Source: Anaerolineaceae bacterium
GTDB taxonomy: Bacteria > Chloroflexota > Anaerolineae > Anaerolineales > Anaerolineaceae
DNA length: 64,000 bases
Assembly: GCA_016841445.1 (NCBI GenBank)
Contig: JAENZD010000001.1
Span: 1,674,001-1,738,000, forward strand
Direction of reading: 5' to 3'
Shown one piece after another: positions 53,489 through 62,410 of the stretch. Made by a program: the position numbers and the translations under genes. How positions within the stretch are numbered: position 1 is the stretch's first letter; every line of letters begins with the position of its first letter. The notes under the pieces are model-generated. The model saw nothing but the letters and a program-made list of their open reading frames with translations, was not told the origin of the DNA and did no database searches.

Positions 53489-54294
53489 AATCATCAGAAC
53501 TCGTTTTCCTAAAATTAGGCGGATCGCTCATCACGGATAAAGACACCCCTTCCACAGCCAAACCCGGTGTCATTCAACGTATTGCACAAGAGATCTCGCA
53601 GGGCTTAAAGGCAAATCCCGGGATAAGGTTAATATTGGGCCATGGTTCTGGTTCGTTTGGCCATGCCAGTGCTGCGAAATATCAAACCCATGAAGGTGGA
53701 GAGAGCTCTGAATATTGGCAGGGATTTTCAAAGGTCTGGCAGTCAGCTCGCCAGCTGAACGAGATCATCATTGAAGAATTTTCAACAGCAGGGCTGCCTG
53801 TTATCGCATTCCCTCCCTCAGCAGGTGTGATCGCCCGAGACCGTTCGATAGCCCGGTGGGACATCGAACCGCTTCAGTTAACACTTTCCCACGGATTGAT
53901 CCCCGTTGTGATGGGAGATGTTGTTTTCGATACTGCTCTGGGTGGAACGATATTATCAACAGAGCAAATCTTTAAATATCTTGCCCCGATATTTAGACCT
54001 CATCAGATCTTATTGGCTGGTTCAGATGCAGGGGTGTATCTGGATCCCGACCAATCAGACGAGATCATCCCCCATATCACGCCATCCAATATCAGTACTG
54101 TATTGCCATATTTATCCGGCTCCAGCGCAGCAGATGTGACCGGTGGGATGCTTTCAAAGGTCCGGTTAATGCTGTCCATCCTCAACACCAATCCATCCAC
54201 TCAGATACAGATTTTCGCGGGATCGTTACCTGGAAATGTTAACAAAGTCTTGAATGGTGAGGTCATTGGTACGCTGATCACAGAAACTCGCTAG
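53485..54294 (+). CDS. ipk: Isopentenyl phosphate kinase
   Basis: The 269-aa amino-acid-kinase-fold enzyme phosphorylates isopentenyl phosphate to IPP. Seen: FLKLGGSLITDKDTPST, the glycine-rich LILGHGSGSFGHASA containing the catalytic His, VVMGDVVFDTALGG, LLAGSDAGVYLDP and DVTGGMLSKV. Together with mevalonate kinase it supports the alternative mevalonate route via isopentenyl phosphate that is known in archaea and some Chloroflexota. The decarboxylase step is not in this window. Translational coupling to mvk is very likely (4-bp overlap). Confidence 0.92.
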   Translation: MKSSELVFLKLGGSLITDKDTPSTAKPGVIQRIAQEISQGLKANPGIRLILGHGSGSFGHASAAKYQTHEGGESSEYWQGFSKVWQSARQLNEIIIEEFSTAGLPVIAFPPSAGVIARDRSIARWDIEPLQLTLSHGLIPVVMGDVVFDTALGGTILSTEQIFKYLAPIFRPHQILLAGSDAGVYLDPDQSDEIIPHITPSNISTVLPYLSGSSAADVTGGMLSKVRLMLSILNTNPSTQIQIFAGSLPGNVNKVLNGEVIGTLITETR

Positions 54295-54386
54295 CACTTT
54301 TGTAGAGGGTTTATCGGGCCACCACATGATTTCATTGGCATATTCCGGTATAATCTGATTTCGATCTGAAAATCGGAGTAAAAGAA

Positions 54387-55541
54387 ATGATCTTTACACG
54401 TCAACAACTGGAAGAATTAGAAGACAAGCTTCTTGCGCCTTATGGCATTCGCAGTAAAGACACCAAAGGTCGCGGCCATCCCGAGGATGAACCGGATTAC
54501 CGGACAGTTTTCCAGCGCGACCGTGACCGTATCCTGCACACCACGGCCTTCAGAAGGCTGGAATACAAAACACAGGTATTCATCAATTATGAAGGTGATT
54601 ATTACCGCACGCGATTAACCCACACCCTCGAGGTGGCGCAAATCGGCCGGAGTGTTGCTCGGGCGTTGGGCGCCAACGAAGACCTTGTTGAGACAATTTG
54701 CCTGGCACATGACCTGGGGCATCCCCCCTTTGGACATTCTGGAGAGCGGCAGCTATCGCGTTTAATGATTGATCATGGTGGTTTTGATCATAACCGGCAT
54801 TCTTTCAGGATTGTGACCAAGCTCGAAAATCGGTACCCTGAATTTGACGGCTTGAACCTGACCTGGGAAGTTCTGGAAGGGATTGTTAAACACGAAACCG
54901 AATATGATATCTCAGATGCAAAGGATTTTGACCCCAGTTTACGCGGACATCTTGAGGCGCAAATTGCAAACGCAGCAGACGAACTGGCTTACACTGCCCA
55001 CGACCTTGATGATGGACTCCGATCCGGATTGATCACACCTGACCAGTTATCCGGTATTTCATTATGGGAGGTCATTAACGAAAGTATTGGACGCCGGCGC
55101 ACAGATCAGTTGGATGATTTAACCCGTCACCGCTTGATCCGCCGGTTGATCGGTATTGAAGTGACAGACCTGATCCAATCGATAGACCGCATGATCCGCC
55201 GAAGCAATGTTAGGGGTGTTGAAGAACTCCAGAAATTGCCCTATAACGTCGTCGGGTTCAGTGAAGACATGCACCGGCGAAACAGGGAGTTGAAAGATTT
55301 CTTGTTCACGAACCTTTACAACCACTTCAGGGTGGTTCGCATGTCTGTCAAAGCGGAAAAAATTATCCAGAGCTTATATGAAGCTTTTATAAATGAACCG
55401 GCTATTTTACCGAGCCAGTTCCAAAAATCAATAGACGAAATCGGATTAGAAGAAACAGTATGTTATTACATCGCAGGGATGACTGACCGGTATGCGGTTG
55501 ATGAATATCAAAAACTATTCGATCCCACAACTCTTCCCTGA
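54387..55541 (+). CDS. dgt: Deoxyguanosinetriphosphate triphosphohydrolase-like protein
   Basis: A 384-aa HD-domain dNTPase of the dgt-like family (SAMHD1 relatives). The metal-ligand series is TRLTHTLEVAQIGR, LAHDLGHPPFGHSGE, and a late D in ADELAYTAHDLDDGL. N-terminal GRGHPEDEPDYRTVFQRDRDRILH and C-terminal NAHRR-like MHRRNRELKDFL fit the family. It hydrolyses dNTPs to deoxynucleosides and triphosphate, limiting dNTP levels. A TATAAT at 54349-54354 sits 33 bp before the ATG, but no good -35 box is seen. The greA gene follows after 35 bp. Confidence 0.9.
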   Translation: MIFTRQQLEELEDKLLAPYGIRSKDTKGRGHPEDEPDYRTVFQRDRDRILHTTAFRRLEYKTQVFINYEGDYYRTRLTHTLEVAQIGRSVARALGANEDLVETICLAHDLGHPPFGHSGERQLSRLMIDHGGFDHNRHSFRIVTKLENRYPEFDGLNLTWEVLEGIVKHETEYDISDAKDFDPSLRGHLEAQIANAADELAYTAHDLDDGLRSGLITPDQLSGISLWEVINESIGRRRTDQLDDLTRHRLIRRLIGIEVTDLIQSIDRMIRRSNVRGVEELQKLPYNVVGFSEDMHRRNRELKDFLFTNLYNHFRVVRMSVKAEKIIQSLYEAFINEPAILPSQFQKSIDEIGLEETVCYYIAGMTDRYAVDEYQKLFDPTTLP

Positions 55542-55576
55542 GCAAAGATCCAAGGAAGTGAGAATTACTGAGGCAA

Positions 55577-56050
55577 ATGAAAATGAACGATACACATTAT
55601 TTAACACCTGAAGGCAAGCAAAAACTCGAATCAGAGCTAGAGGAACTCAGGACAAAAGGCAGAACAGAACTCGCTTCGCGTTTGAAACATGCCATCTCCA
55701 TGGGTGACCTTTCGGAAAATGCGGATTACCATAAAGCAAAAGAGGACCAGGGCTTTCTTGAGGGTCGTATCCAGGAAATTGAAGCAATCCTACACCATTC
55801 AGAGATCATCGAAAAGCGCTCAAGTTATCATCAGGTTGATATCGGTGCCAAGATCACCATCCAGGAACAAGGTTTTGATCCTGAAACCTATCATCTGGTT
55901 GGCAGGAATGAAGCTAACCCGCGCGAAGGGAAAATCTCCCATGAATCCCCCATCGGCAAAGCTCTTTTGAGGCATAAGGTTGGCGATATTGTTACGGTAA
56001 ACCTGCCCAACAGTGGGTCCATCCAGTTGGAAATCCTGGCAATTGAATAA
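55577..56050 (+). CDS. greA: Transcript cleavage factor GreA
   Basis: The 157-aa factor rescues arrested RNA polymerase by stimulating cleavage of the backtracked RNA. The N-terminal coiled coil carries the tip motif MGDLSENADYHKAKEDQ with acidic residues that coordinate magnesium. The C-terminal FKBP-like domain ends with SPIGKALLRHKVGDIVTV. The length is normal. It follows dgt by 35 bp and ends before a strong bidirectional terminator. Confidence 0.95.
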   Translation: MKMNDTHYLTPEGKQKLESELEELRTKGRTELASRLKHAISMGDLSENADYHKAKEDQGFLEGRIQEIEAILHHSEIIEKRSSYHQVDIGAKITIQEQGFDPETYHLVGRNEANPREGKISHESPIGKALLRHKVGDIVTVNLPNSGSIQLEILAIE

Positions 56051-56070
56051 TTGATAGGTAAAGTAAAATA

Positions 56071-56102
56071 TAAAACCCCTGGTGTGCAACCAGGGGTTTT
56101 TT
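56071..56102. terminator. Bidirectional terminator between greA and the 56126 gene
   Basis: AAAACCCCTGGT (56072-56083) and ACCAGGGGTTTT (56089-56100) form a 12-bp perfect stem with a 5-nt loop. It is followed by TT on the plus strand, and the A-run on the left gives T's on the minus strand, so it can serve both convergent genes. Confidence 0.9.
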
Positions 56103-56125
56103 CTTAGAAATAAGGAGTTAAACGA

Positions 56126-57199
56126 TTATCGTTTTGGCCAAACGGCTAATTCCAGAGTGATCCTTTTAAAGAAACTACGATCAGGGGCAGCGCCTTCGCC
56201 GTATTCCATGTCGATGATCCGTGCTTCAAGCTGAAGCGTTGCCGTTTCCAATAAAACTTGCTTGCCGGGTTCAGCCAGGATCGGTTCACCTTTTGATTCT
56301 AATCGCATATGGATCTTGTCATCATCGTAAGCGTGCTCACTCATGATCACTTTGGTTACCGTCTGGATATCGTTTTTATCAAACAACCAGACCTCAAGTG
56401 CAGCTACACGCTTTGGTTCCCCGATACCAACCGTTTCAGAGATACCCACACCGCATTCTCCCAGGAATTCCCCGGTGGGTGCATCGATGCTGAAAGAGTC
56501 ATCATATAAATCATCACCAACCATATAAGTGGTCATGAACTGCGCAACGGGAGTCACCTGTTCTTCTTCGAAGGGTGCCTCATAAGTTTCTTTCATTGGG
56601 TTCACATAACGCATTTCATCTTCTTCAAAACCAACTTCGTCGTCATAGCTGTCCCGAGCTGAGAGAACTTCCTGGTCGTCATCAGAAGGTTTTGTGCGTA
56701 TGACAAAGAAGTAGAGGACACCTGCTGCGATGACCAGCAAGGTTATGCACAAACCGCCCAACAGCAGGAAGTTCGGTCCATCTCTTTCCTCTGGTTCCTG
56801 GACCACTTCGGTAACCTGCCCAACCTGGGTTTCCTGAACGGTTTCTCCCGTCATTTCGGCCCCAGTGGTTATCATCTCGAATGCGTTTAACTGTTCCATG
56901 GTGAGATATTCCGGTTCGATCTCAACCAAGCTCAATGTTTCCTCTGCAGTATCACCCAGTGCTGCCCACGCATCGACAGCGATCTGGTAGTTACCGCTGA
57001 TCGTTGATGAATAAATCGCCATTCGCAGGTAATCATCACGGTATTCCGGATGCAAGTGCTCAGGCGCAGCATCTGTCCACTGTACCGGCCAGATACCCCA
57101 GCCAATCACAAACCAACCAAGCAGCAAGCCAACAACAACCGCTGCAGGTATTGCAATTTTATAATTCTTGAGATATGAAAGTATTTTTTCTAAGTCCAT
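56126..57199 (-). CDS. Unknown two-helix membrane protein
   Basis: I do not recognise a named family. The 357-aa protein has two membrane helices. The first is near residues 17-35 (AIPAAVVVGLLLGWFVIGW), the second near 145-167 (NFLLLGGLCITLLVIAAGVLYFF). The 110-residue loop between them contains EHLHPEYRDDYLRMAIYSS, suggesting an alpha-helical outside or inside domain. An acidic linker follows, then a C-terminal domain (about 215-350) with VAALEVWLFDKNDIQTVTKVIMS. The ATG at 57199 is chosen because AGGAG precedes it; TTG at 57205 is an alternative. It has its own well-formed promoter with direct repeats, so regulation is likely. Confidence 0.7.
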   Translation of the reverse strand: MDLEKILSYLKNYKIAIPAAVVVGLLLGWFVIGWGIWPVQWTDAAPEHLHPEYRDDYLRMAIYSSTISGNYQIAVDAWAALGDTAEETLSLVEIEPEYLTMEQLNAFEMITTGAEMTGETVQETQVGQVTEVVQEPEERDGPNFLLLGGLCITLLVIAAGVLYFFVIRTKPSDDDQEVLSARDSYDDEVGFEEDEMRYVNPMKETYEAPFEEEQVTPVAQFMTTYMVGDDLYDDSFSIDAPTGEFLGECGVGISETVGIGEPKRVAALEVWLFDKNDIQTVTKVIMSEHAYDDDKIHMRLESKGEPILAEPGKQVLLETATLQLEARIIDMEYGEGAAPDRSFFKRITLELAVWPKR

Positions 57200-57228
57200 C
57201 GCCAACTCCTATCTTATTTGATTGAAAA

Positions 57229-57272
57229 ATAAGCATTTTTACTATTGTAAAATAGATAAGCATTTTATGCAA
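57229..57272 (-). promoter_or_regulatory. Promoter with paired 11-bp direct repeats (possible operator)
   Basis: Minus strand TTGCAT (57272-57267), 17-bp spacer, TACAAT (57249-57244). An 11-bp repeat ATAAGCATTTT occurs twice in the same orientation on the plus strand, at 57229-57239 and 57256-57266. One copy fills the spacer and abuts the -35 box; the other lies just after the -10 box. The spacing (27 bp) is close to two and a half helical turns. Confidence 0.55.
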
Positions 57273-57302
57273 CAACGATACTTAGAAATTTAGATGCAAG
57301 CT

Positions 57303-59627
57303 TTATGCCAAGTCCGTTTCAGTCAGGATTTCATCCCTTAAGAAAGTTTCTTTGCAATCCAGGCATTTCACTTCTCGCTTATTAGCAATCACAAGGGTTC
57401 CGCTGCAATTGGGACAAGGTGTTGGTACAGGCTGCTTCCAGGATGTAAAATCGCAATCCGGGTAACGTGAGCAGCCATAAAACGTTCTGCCTTTTCTTGT
57501 TTTCCGGCGTACCACATCCCCTTCTTTGCATGTCGGGCAGGTCATCCCAATTTTCTCAAGGTAGGGTTCTGTATAGCGACAGTCCGGGAAATTACTGCAG
57601 CTGATGAATTTTCCATAGCGTCCCCAACGGATGATCAGATCATGACCGCATTCCGGGCAGTCCCGTCCAACCTTCTCCAGCTCAGCTTTAACTTCAGGCA
57701 TTGCTTCTTCTGCATGTTCAAGTCTTTCAGAAAAAGATTGATAAAATTCGCTGATCACATCAACCCATTCTGCATCGCCAGACGCGACTTCGTCTAATTG
57801 GTCTTCAAGATGTGAAGTAAATTTGATGTCGACAATTCTTGGAAAGAATTCAACAACGAGGTCATTAACCAGGAAACCCGTCTCTGTGGGTTCAAGCCGT
57901 TTTCCTTCTCTAAAAACATATCCCCTGTTTTGAATGACGGATAAGATCGGAGCATAGGTTGATGGCCGCCCAATCCCGTTTTCTTCCAAAACCTGTACCA
58001 GCGAAGCTTCCGTATAGCGTGGGGGCGGCTGTGTGAAGTGCTGTTCCGGGAACAGCTCTTTGAGTATTTGTGCCTGTTTCTCTTTGATATCATCAATCGG
58101 GATCCGGTCGCTATCACCTTCATCGTCTTCTGCTTTGTCCTCGTCTTTGCCTTCTTCATAAACGATCAGGAAGCCTGGGAATTCCAACTGGCTGCCCGAA
58201 GCTCGCAGCAAATAAGTATTATCCTGGTTTTGGCCCAAGATTTCTACTGAAAGCGTCCGGTATACAGCCGGCATCATCTGTGAAGCAACAAATCGCTGCC
58301 AAATCAAGTTGTAAAGCCTGAATTGGTCTCGTGATAGATACTTCTTAATTGATTTCGGCTGACGTAAAACAGAAGTCGGGCGAATTGCTTCATGCGCTTC
58401 TTGCGCAGATTGTGTGCGGGTTCGATATTTGGGAGGATCTGCCGGTAAGAAATCTTTCCCGTGGCGTTTGACGATAAAATCGCGCACTTCCTTCATCGCA
58501 ACATCAGAAATTTGCGTTGAATCCGTTCGCATATAGGTGATTAAACCAGTCGTACCTTGCCCATCCAGTTCAACGCCCTCATACAATTGTTGCGCAACAG
58601 ACATGGTCTTCCGGGCTGTAAATCCCAATGCCCGCGAAGCATCCTGCTGGAGAGTACTTGTGATAAAAGGGGCAGATGGATTTCGACGCCGCTTGCCATG
58701 CTTGATTGAATCCACAATATAAGTGGATTTCCGCATGTCCTCGAGGATCGCTTCAACGTTTTCCTGGTTTGGCAGGTCAGGGTCCTCGTCATTGATCTTT
58801 GAGAGCTTCGCCCGGTAGGGTGTTTTTCCTCCTTCAGGCACGAAGTCTGCTTCGATTGACCAGTATTCAACAGGAACGAAAGCATCGATCTCTCTTTCCC
58901 GCTCAACGATCAACCGCAAAGCGACAGATTGAACCCGCCCTGCTGAAAGCCGGCTCCGAACCTTTTTCCATAGGATCGGGCTGATGCCGTAACCGACTAA
59001 ACGATCCAGGATACGGCGCGCCTGCTGAGCATCGACCAAATCCATGTCAATATCTCGTGGGTTTGAAAAAGCGTAGCTCACTGCATTTTCTGTGATCTCG
59101 TGGAACACGACCCGGTGTGTGCGTTCTTTTTCGATATCTGCAGCTTCAATCAAATGCCAGGCAATCGCTTCACCTTCGCGATCCGGGTCGGTCGCCAGGT
59201 AAATATCTTCCGCCTTCTTCGCCTGGGCTGTCAATTCTTTGACAACTTCCCGTTTCTCATTGGGCACCCGGTAGCGGGGCTCGAAGTTATTTTCAACATC
59301 AACGGACAATTTTGAGCGTAAAAGATCCCTAACATGACCCACTGAAGCTCGCACCGTGTAACCCTTACCCAAAAATCGTTGAACTGTTTTCGCTTTGGCA
59401 GGGGACTCAACGATCACTAATTTTCCCCTACGTGCAACTTCTTTTTTCTTTCGTGTGACTTTGGGCTTTGGGATTCCATCATGGGCATCCGTCCGTCCCA
59501 TCCGGTAAACTTTCGTACCACAAACAGCGCAGGTTCCTTTTGTTACTGGTGCGCCTGCGGCATTATAATCCGCAATGGGATCTTTTATTTCCCGCTTTTC
59601 TCGACACTTCATGCAATATGCTTTCAA
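57303..59627 (-). CDS. topA: DNA topoisomerase I with N-terminal DUF5679 zinc ribbon
   Basis: The 774-aa type IA topoisomerase relaxes negative supercoils. The N-terminal 50 residues form a zinc ribbon (CMKCREKRE ... CAVCGTKVY) of the DUF5679 type. The TOPRIM domain follows from about residue 70: GKLVIVESPAKAKT and DPDREGEAIAWHL. The active-site Tyr is in LITYMRTDST near 366. Three C-terminal zinc fingers are seen: CPECGHDLIIRWG, CPTCKEGDVVRRK and CPNCSGTLV. The start is TTG, chosen because TAGGAG lies at good spacing and it keeps the first CxxC complete. The TTG lies 9 bp downstream of the manC stop, so co-transcription is likely. Confidence 0.94.
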   Translation of the reverse strand: MKAYCMKCREKREIKDPIADYNAAGAPVTKGTCAVCGTKVYRMGRTDAHDGIPKPKVTRKKKEVARRGKLVIVESPAKAKTVQRFLGKGYTVRASVGHVRDLLRSKLSVDVENNFEPRYRVPNEKREVVKELTAQAKKAEDIYLATDPDREGEAIAWHLIEAADIEKERTHRVVFHEITENAVSYAFSNPRDIDMDLVDAQQARRILDRLVGYGISPILWKKVRSRLSAGRVQSVALRLIVEREREIDAFVPVEYWSIEADFVPEGGKTPYRAKLSKINDEDPDLPNQENVEAILEDMRKSTYIVDSIKHGKRRRNPSAPFITSTLQQDASRALGFTARKTMSVAQQLYEGVELDGQGTTGLITYMRTDSTQISDVAMKEVRDFIVKRHGKDFLPADPPKYRTRTQSAQEAHEAIRPTSVLRQPKSIKKYLSRDQFRLYNLIWQRFVASQMMPAVYRTLSVEILGQNQDNTYLLRASGSQLEFPGFLIVYEEGKDEDKAEDDEGDSDRIPIDDIKEKQAQILKELFPEQHFTQPPPRYTEASLVQVLEENGIGRPSTYAPILSVIQNRGYVFREGKRLEPTETGFLVNDLVVEFFPRIVDIKFTSHLEDQLDEVASGDAEWVDVISEFYQSFSERLEHAEEAMPEVKAELEKVGRDCPECGHDLIIRWGRYGKFISCSNFPDCRYTEPYLEKIGMTCPTCKEGDVVRRKTRKGRTFYGCSRYPDCDFTSWKQPVPTPCPNCSGTLVIANKREVKCLDCKETFLRDEILTETDLA

Positions 59628-59636
59628 ATTTAACTC

Positions 59637-60728
59637 CTACAAATATTGATCGCGACCTTCTTGTTTCAAAACCTTAATCACATCTCGAACACTTTGTGAA
59701 TTTTTCCGGTCGCATACCAGTATAGATTTTCCAGAATCAATAATAACTAAATCTTTAATTCCAATCGTAACGATCAGCCGATCAGCAGAATCTTCACAAA
59801 TGAGTGTACCTTGGGTGTCAAATGTGACCGTTTCGCCCCTCAGGATAATATTGCCATCCTGATCTTTCTGGAGGGCATCAAACAGCGATTCCCAGCTTCC
59901 GACATCATTCCAGCCTATGCCCTCAACCGGGAGGACCGCCACTCGTTCAGCACCTTCCATGATACCGTAATCGATCGTCTGCGGTTCGATGGTTGGCCAA
60001 ACTTCTTTCAGGACTTTTTCTTTCTGATCGCCAGACCATGATCGATCAATGGTCAGTAGTTTTTGGGTCAGCTCAGGCATTTGCTTCTCAAACTCATTCA
60101 GAATCGCATCGGCTTTCCAAATGAACATCCCTGAATTCCAGGTATGTTTGCCATCTGTTGAGAGGATTTCAGCTTGAACCGGATCAGGTTTTTCTTTAAA
60201 CCGGTGTACTGAGAACGCGTCCATCCCTTCAAATTTACCCAATGCCTCTCCGGCCTGAATATATCCATAACCGGTTGCGGGAAATGTTGGACTGATCCCC
60301 AAAGTGACCAGGAAATTATCCTGGGCAACCTGATATGCTGCTTTGAGAAGCTCCCGGAGCTTCGCATCATTTTCAATCAGGTGATCTGCAGGTAATATTG
60401 CCATCGTTCCGCATGAAACCCGGTTTTTGATGGCGATAGCAGCTAAACCAACGACGGATGCCGTGCCGCGTGCCAGCGGTTCCGTGACAAAATTTTCTAA
60501 AGGGATCTCCGGACATTGGGCATGAAGATCGCCAACCTGGTCTGCGACGCTGATAACGATCAGGCGTTCGTAAGGGATTAAATCCAGCAAACGTTTCACC
60601 GTTGATTGGAATAAAGAATTTTCCCCATCAATTCGGATTGATTGTTTGGGATGTCCCTTTCGTGATAGCGGCCAAAGACGGGTTCCGCTGCCACCAGCCA
60701 TTATGACGGCAAAAAAGTCTTCAAACAC
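59637..60728 (-). CDS. manC: Mannose-1-phosphate guanylyltransferase
   Basis: The 363-aa nucleotidyltransferase makes GDP-mannose. Signature motifs: AVIMAGGSGTRLWPLSRKGHPKQ at the N-terminus, AILPADHLI, and FKEKPDPVQAEILS with WNSGMFIWKADAIL. It is shorter than ManC/ManA bifunctional enzymes and lacks the isomerase domain. The product would serve mannosylation in the polysaccharide or GT39 systems of the window (inference). The start is GTG with AAGGAGTG at ideal spacing. It lies between dprA and topA in a run of minus-strand genes with gaps of 9-10 bp. Confidence 0.93.
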   Translation of the reverse strand: MFEDFFAVIMAGGSGTRLWPLSRKGHPKQSIRIDGENSLFQSTVKRLLDLIPYERLIVISVADQVGDLHAQCPEIPLENFVTEPLARGTASVVGLAAIAIKNRVSCGTMAILPADHLIENDAKLRELLKAAYQVAQDNFLVTLGISPTFPATGYGYIQAGEALGKFEGMDAFSVHRFKEKPDPVQAEILSTDGKHTWNSGMFIWKADAILNEFEKQMPELTQKLLTIDRSWSGDQKEKVLKEVWPTIEPQTIDYGIMEGAERVAVLPVEGIGWNDVGSWESLFDALQKDQDGNIILRGETVTFDTQGTLICEDSADRLIVTIGIKDLVIIDSGKSILVCDRKNSQSVRDVIKVLKQEGRDQYL

Positions 60729-60738
60729 GATTCACTCC

Positions 60739-61842
60739 TTACCTGGTACTGACCTCACGAACAGCAACATAGCGCATCCCACCTACGTGCTGAACCATGC
60801 CTTTCAACTCCATCATGGTCAGGGCAGCAGAAACTTTTTCAATTGGAAAACCGGCCGCATTGCTGATTTCATCAATATGCGTCGGTTCATAATTAACCAC
60901 ATTTAAAATCTTTGCCTCAGTGGGATCAGCAGGGAGAATCTGCCTGGCAGTTTGAATAGCTTCAACCTCTGATAAATTCAACACATCCAGCACATCCTGA
61001 GGTGAGATCATCGCATAGGCGCCATTTTGGATCAACCGGTTTGTGCCCTTGCTCACAGGTGAGAGGACATTTCCTGGGACGGCAAACACATCCCTCCCCT
61101 GGTCCACAGCAAAATCGGCTGTGATCAATGCGCCGCTGCGCTCTCCAGCCTCAATAACGATCGTTGCCAAAGAAAGCCCTGAAATGATCCGATTTCTGGG
61201 TGGAAAATTGACGCCTTCAGGTTGCGTTCCCATTGGATAATCGCTGATAATTGCCCCATTTTCAATGATGGCCTCTGCCAGCATACGATGCTCTGGGGGA
61301 TAGATCACATCAACACCGCTGCCCAGAACGGCAATCGTTCTGCCGCCTGCTTTAAGCGCATTTTGATGTGCAATGCCATCCACACCTCGAGCTAATCCGC
61401 TGACAATGGTGAGGCCATGTCCTGCCAGAAAAATACTGGCATCTCGTGCGATCTGCTGCCCGTAAGGTGTCACACGCCGTGTACCTACCATGGCCACTGC
61501 AAACTCATCAGACGGCAGCAGTTTTCCCTTCACATACAGCACTGGGGGCGATTGGTCAATTTCACGCAGCAGTCTGGGATAGTCTTCATCCAATAATGTC
61601 AGGACATTTACATCTTTTTCTAAAATAGCGTTATATAAGCGGTCCAGATCAATCTCATTGCGATCCCTCATAATATTGCCAATGACTCGAGCAGACAAAC
61701 CTGCTTCCTGGTAAGCTGCCTTTGGCGCTTCCCAGGCAATCGAAAGATCCCCAAAATAAGAAAGTATTTGTTGAAATCGGATTGAGCCGATTCCTTTTAC
61801 AAGGTTAAAACCTATCCAATATTTCTTATCATCCATGCTCAC
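60739..61842 (-). CDS. dprA: DNA processing protein DprA (Smf)
   Basis: The 367-aa protein loads RecA onto incoming single-stranded DNA during natural transformation. Seen: the Rossmann-like core with AMVGTRRVTPYGQQIARDAS, VSGLARGVDGIAHQNALKAGGRTIAVLGSG, FPPRNRIISGLS and GALITADFAVDQGRDVFAVPG. The C-terminal winged helix contains YEPTHIDEISNAAGFPIEKVS. An N-terminal helical extension of about 60 residues precedes it. The start is GTG in a GTGA overlap with the rimM stop; an ATG two codons later is possible. Confidence 0.94.
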   Translation of the reverse strand: MSMDDKKYWIGFNLVKGIGSIRFQQILSYFGDLSIAWEAPKAAYQEAGLSARVIGNIMRDRNEIDLDRLYNAILEKDVNVLTLLDEDYPRLLREIDQSPPVLYVKGKLLPSDEFAVAMVGTRRVTPYGQQIARDASIFLAGHGLTIVSGLARGVDGIAHQNALKAGGRTIAVLGSGVDVIYPPEHRMLAEAIIENGAIISDYPMGTQPEGVNFPPRNRIISGLSLATIVIEAGERSGALITADFAVDQGRDVFAVPGNVLSPVSKGTNRLIQNGAYAMISPQDVLDVLNLSEVEAIQTARQILPADPTEAKILNVVNYEPTHIDEISNAAGFPIEKVSAALTMMELKGMVQHVGGMRYVAVREVSTR

Positions 61843-62408
61843 TTGCCCCCGTTATACCATTCCATCTTTGCAACAGTCATTGTTTCTTGCGCCATATCAA
61901 TTTCGAGGATCATCTCTTCCGTTGCCGGGATCAATACCTCTTTCCCCAAATCATCTTTGATTAAATAAACATCATTCGCGCCGGTTTCCAATATTTCCGT
62001 CAGGATTCCCAGATAAAGCCCATCATCCTGGGTGACTTTTAGCCCAATTAACTCATGGAGATAATATTCATCATCAGGTAATACCGGTAAGTCTTCAGAT
62101 TTGACATACACAAGGCTATTGGTCAATTCTGATACAGTCTCTCGATCATTAATTTCTTCAAATTTCAATAGAAGCAAATCTTGCTTCCACCGGTTCCCAT
62201 CAATCGTGAAAGGCTGGTAGGTTTCTCCAACGTAAACCACGTTTTCCGGTTCCAACAATGCCAGCATGCGTGTATAGACCTCCATAGGGATTTCACCCTG
62301 GACGCCATGCGCTCTGCGCAGCTTACCTACTACAAGAAATGCAGGCTCGTTGATCTGTTTTGAGCCTGCATTTTTTCGATTTTTTCGAGGCATTTCGTCT
62401 TTCGGCAA
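61839..62408 (-). CDS. rimM: Ribosome maturation factor RimM
   Basis: The 189-aa factor assists 30S head assembly. The N-terminal domain begins FLVVGKLRRAHGVQGEIPME, typical of RimM. The PRC-barrel C-terminal domain contains YYLHELIGLKVTQDDGLYLG and NDVYLIKDDLGKEVLIPATEEMILEID. The N-terminus has a basic extension (PRKNRKNAGSK). It lies between khpA (2-bp gap) and dprA (4-bp overlap), the standard ribosome-maturation neighbourhood. Confidence 0.93.
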   Translation of the reverse strand: MPKDEMPRKNRKNAGSKQINEPAFLVVGKLRRAHGVQGEIPMEVYTRMLALLEPENVVYVGETYQPFTIDGNRWKQDLLLLKFEEINDRETVSELTNSLVYVKSEDLPVLPDDEYYLHELIGLKVTQDDGLYLGILTEILETGANDVYLIKDDLGKEVLIPATEEMILEIDMAQETMTVAKMEWYNGGK

Positions 62409-62410
62409 TG

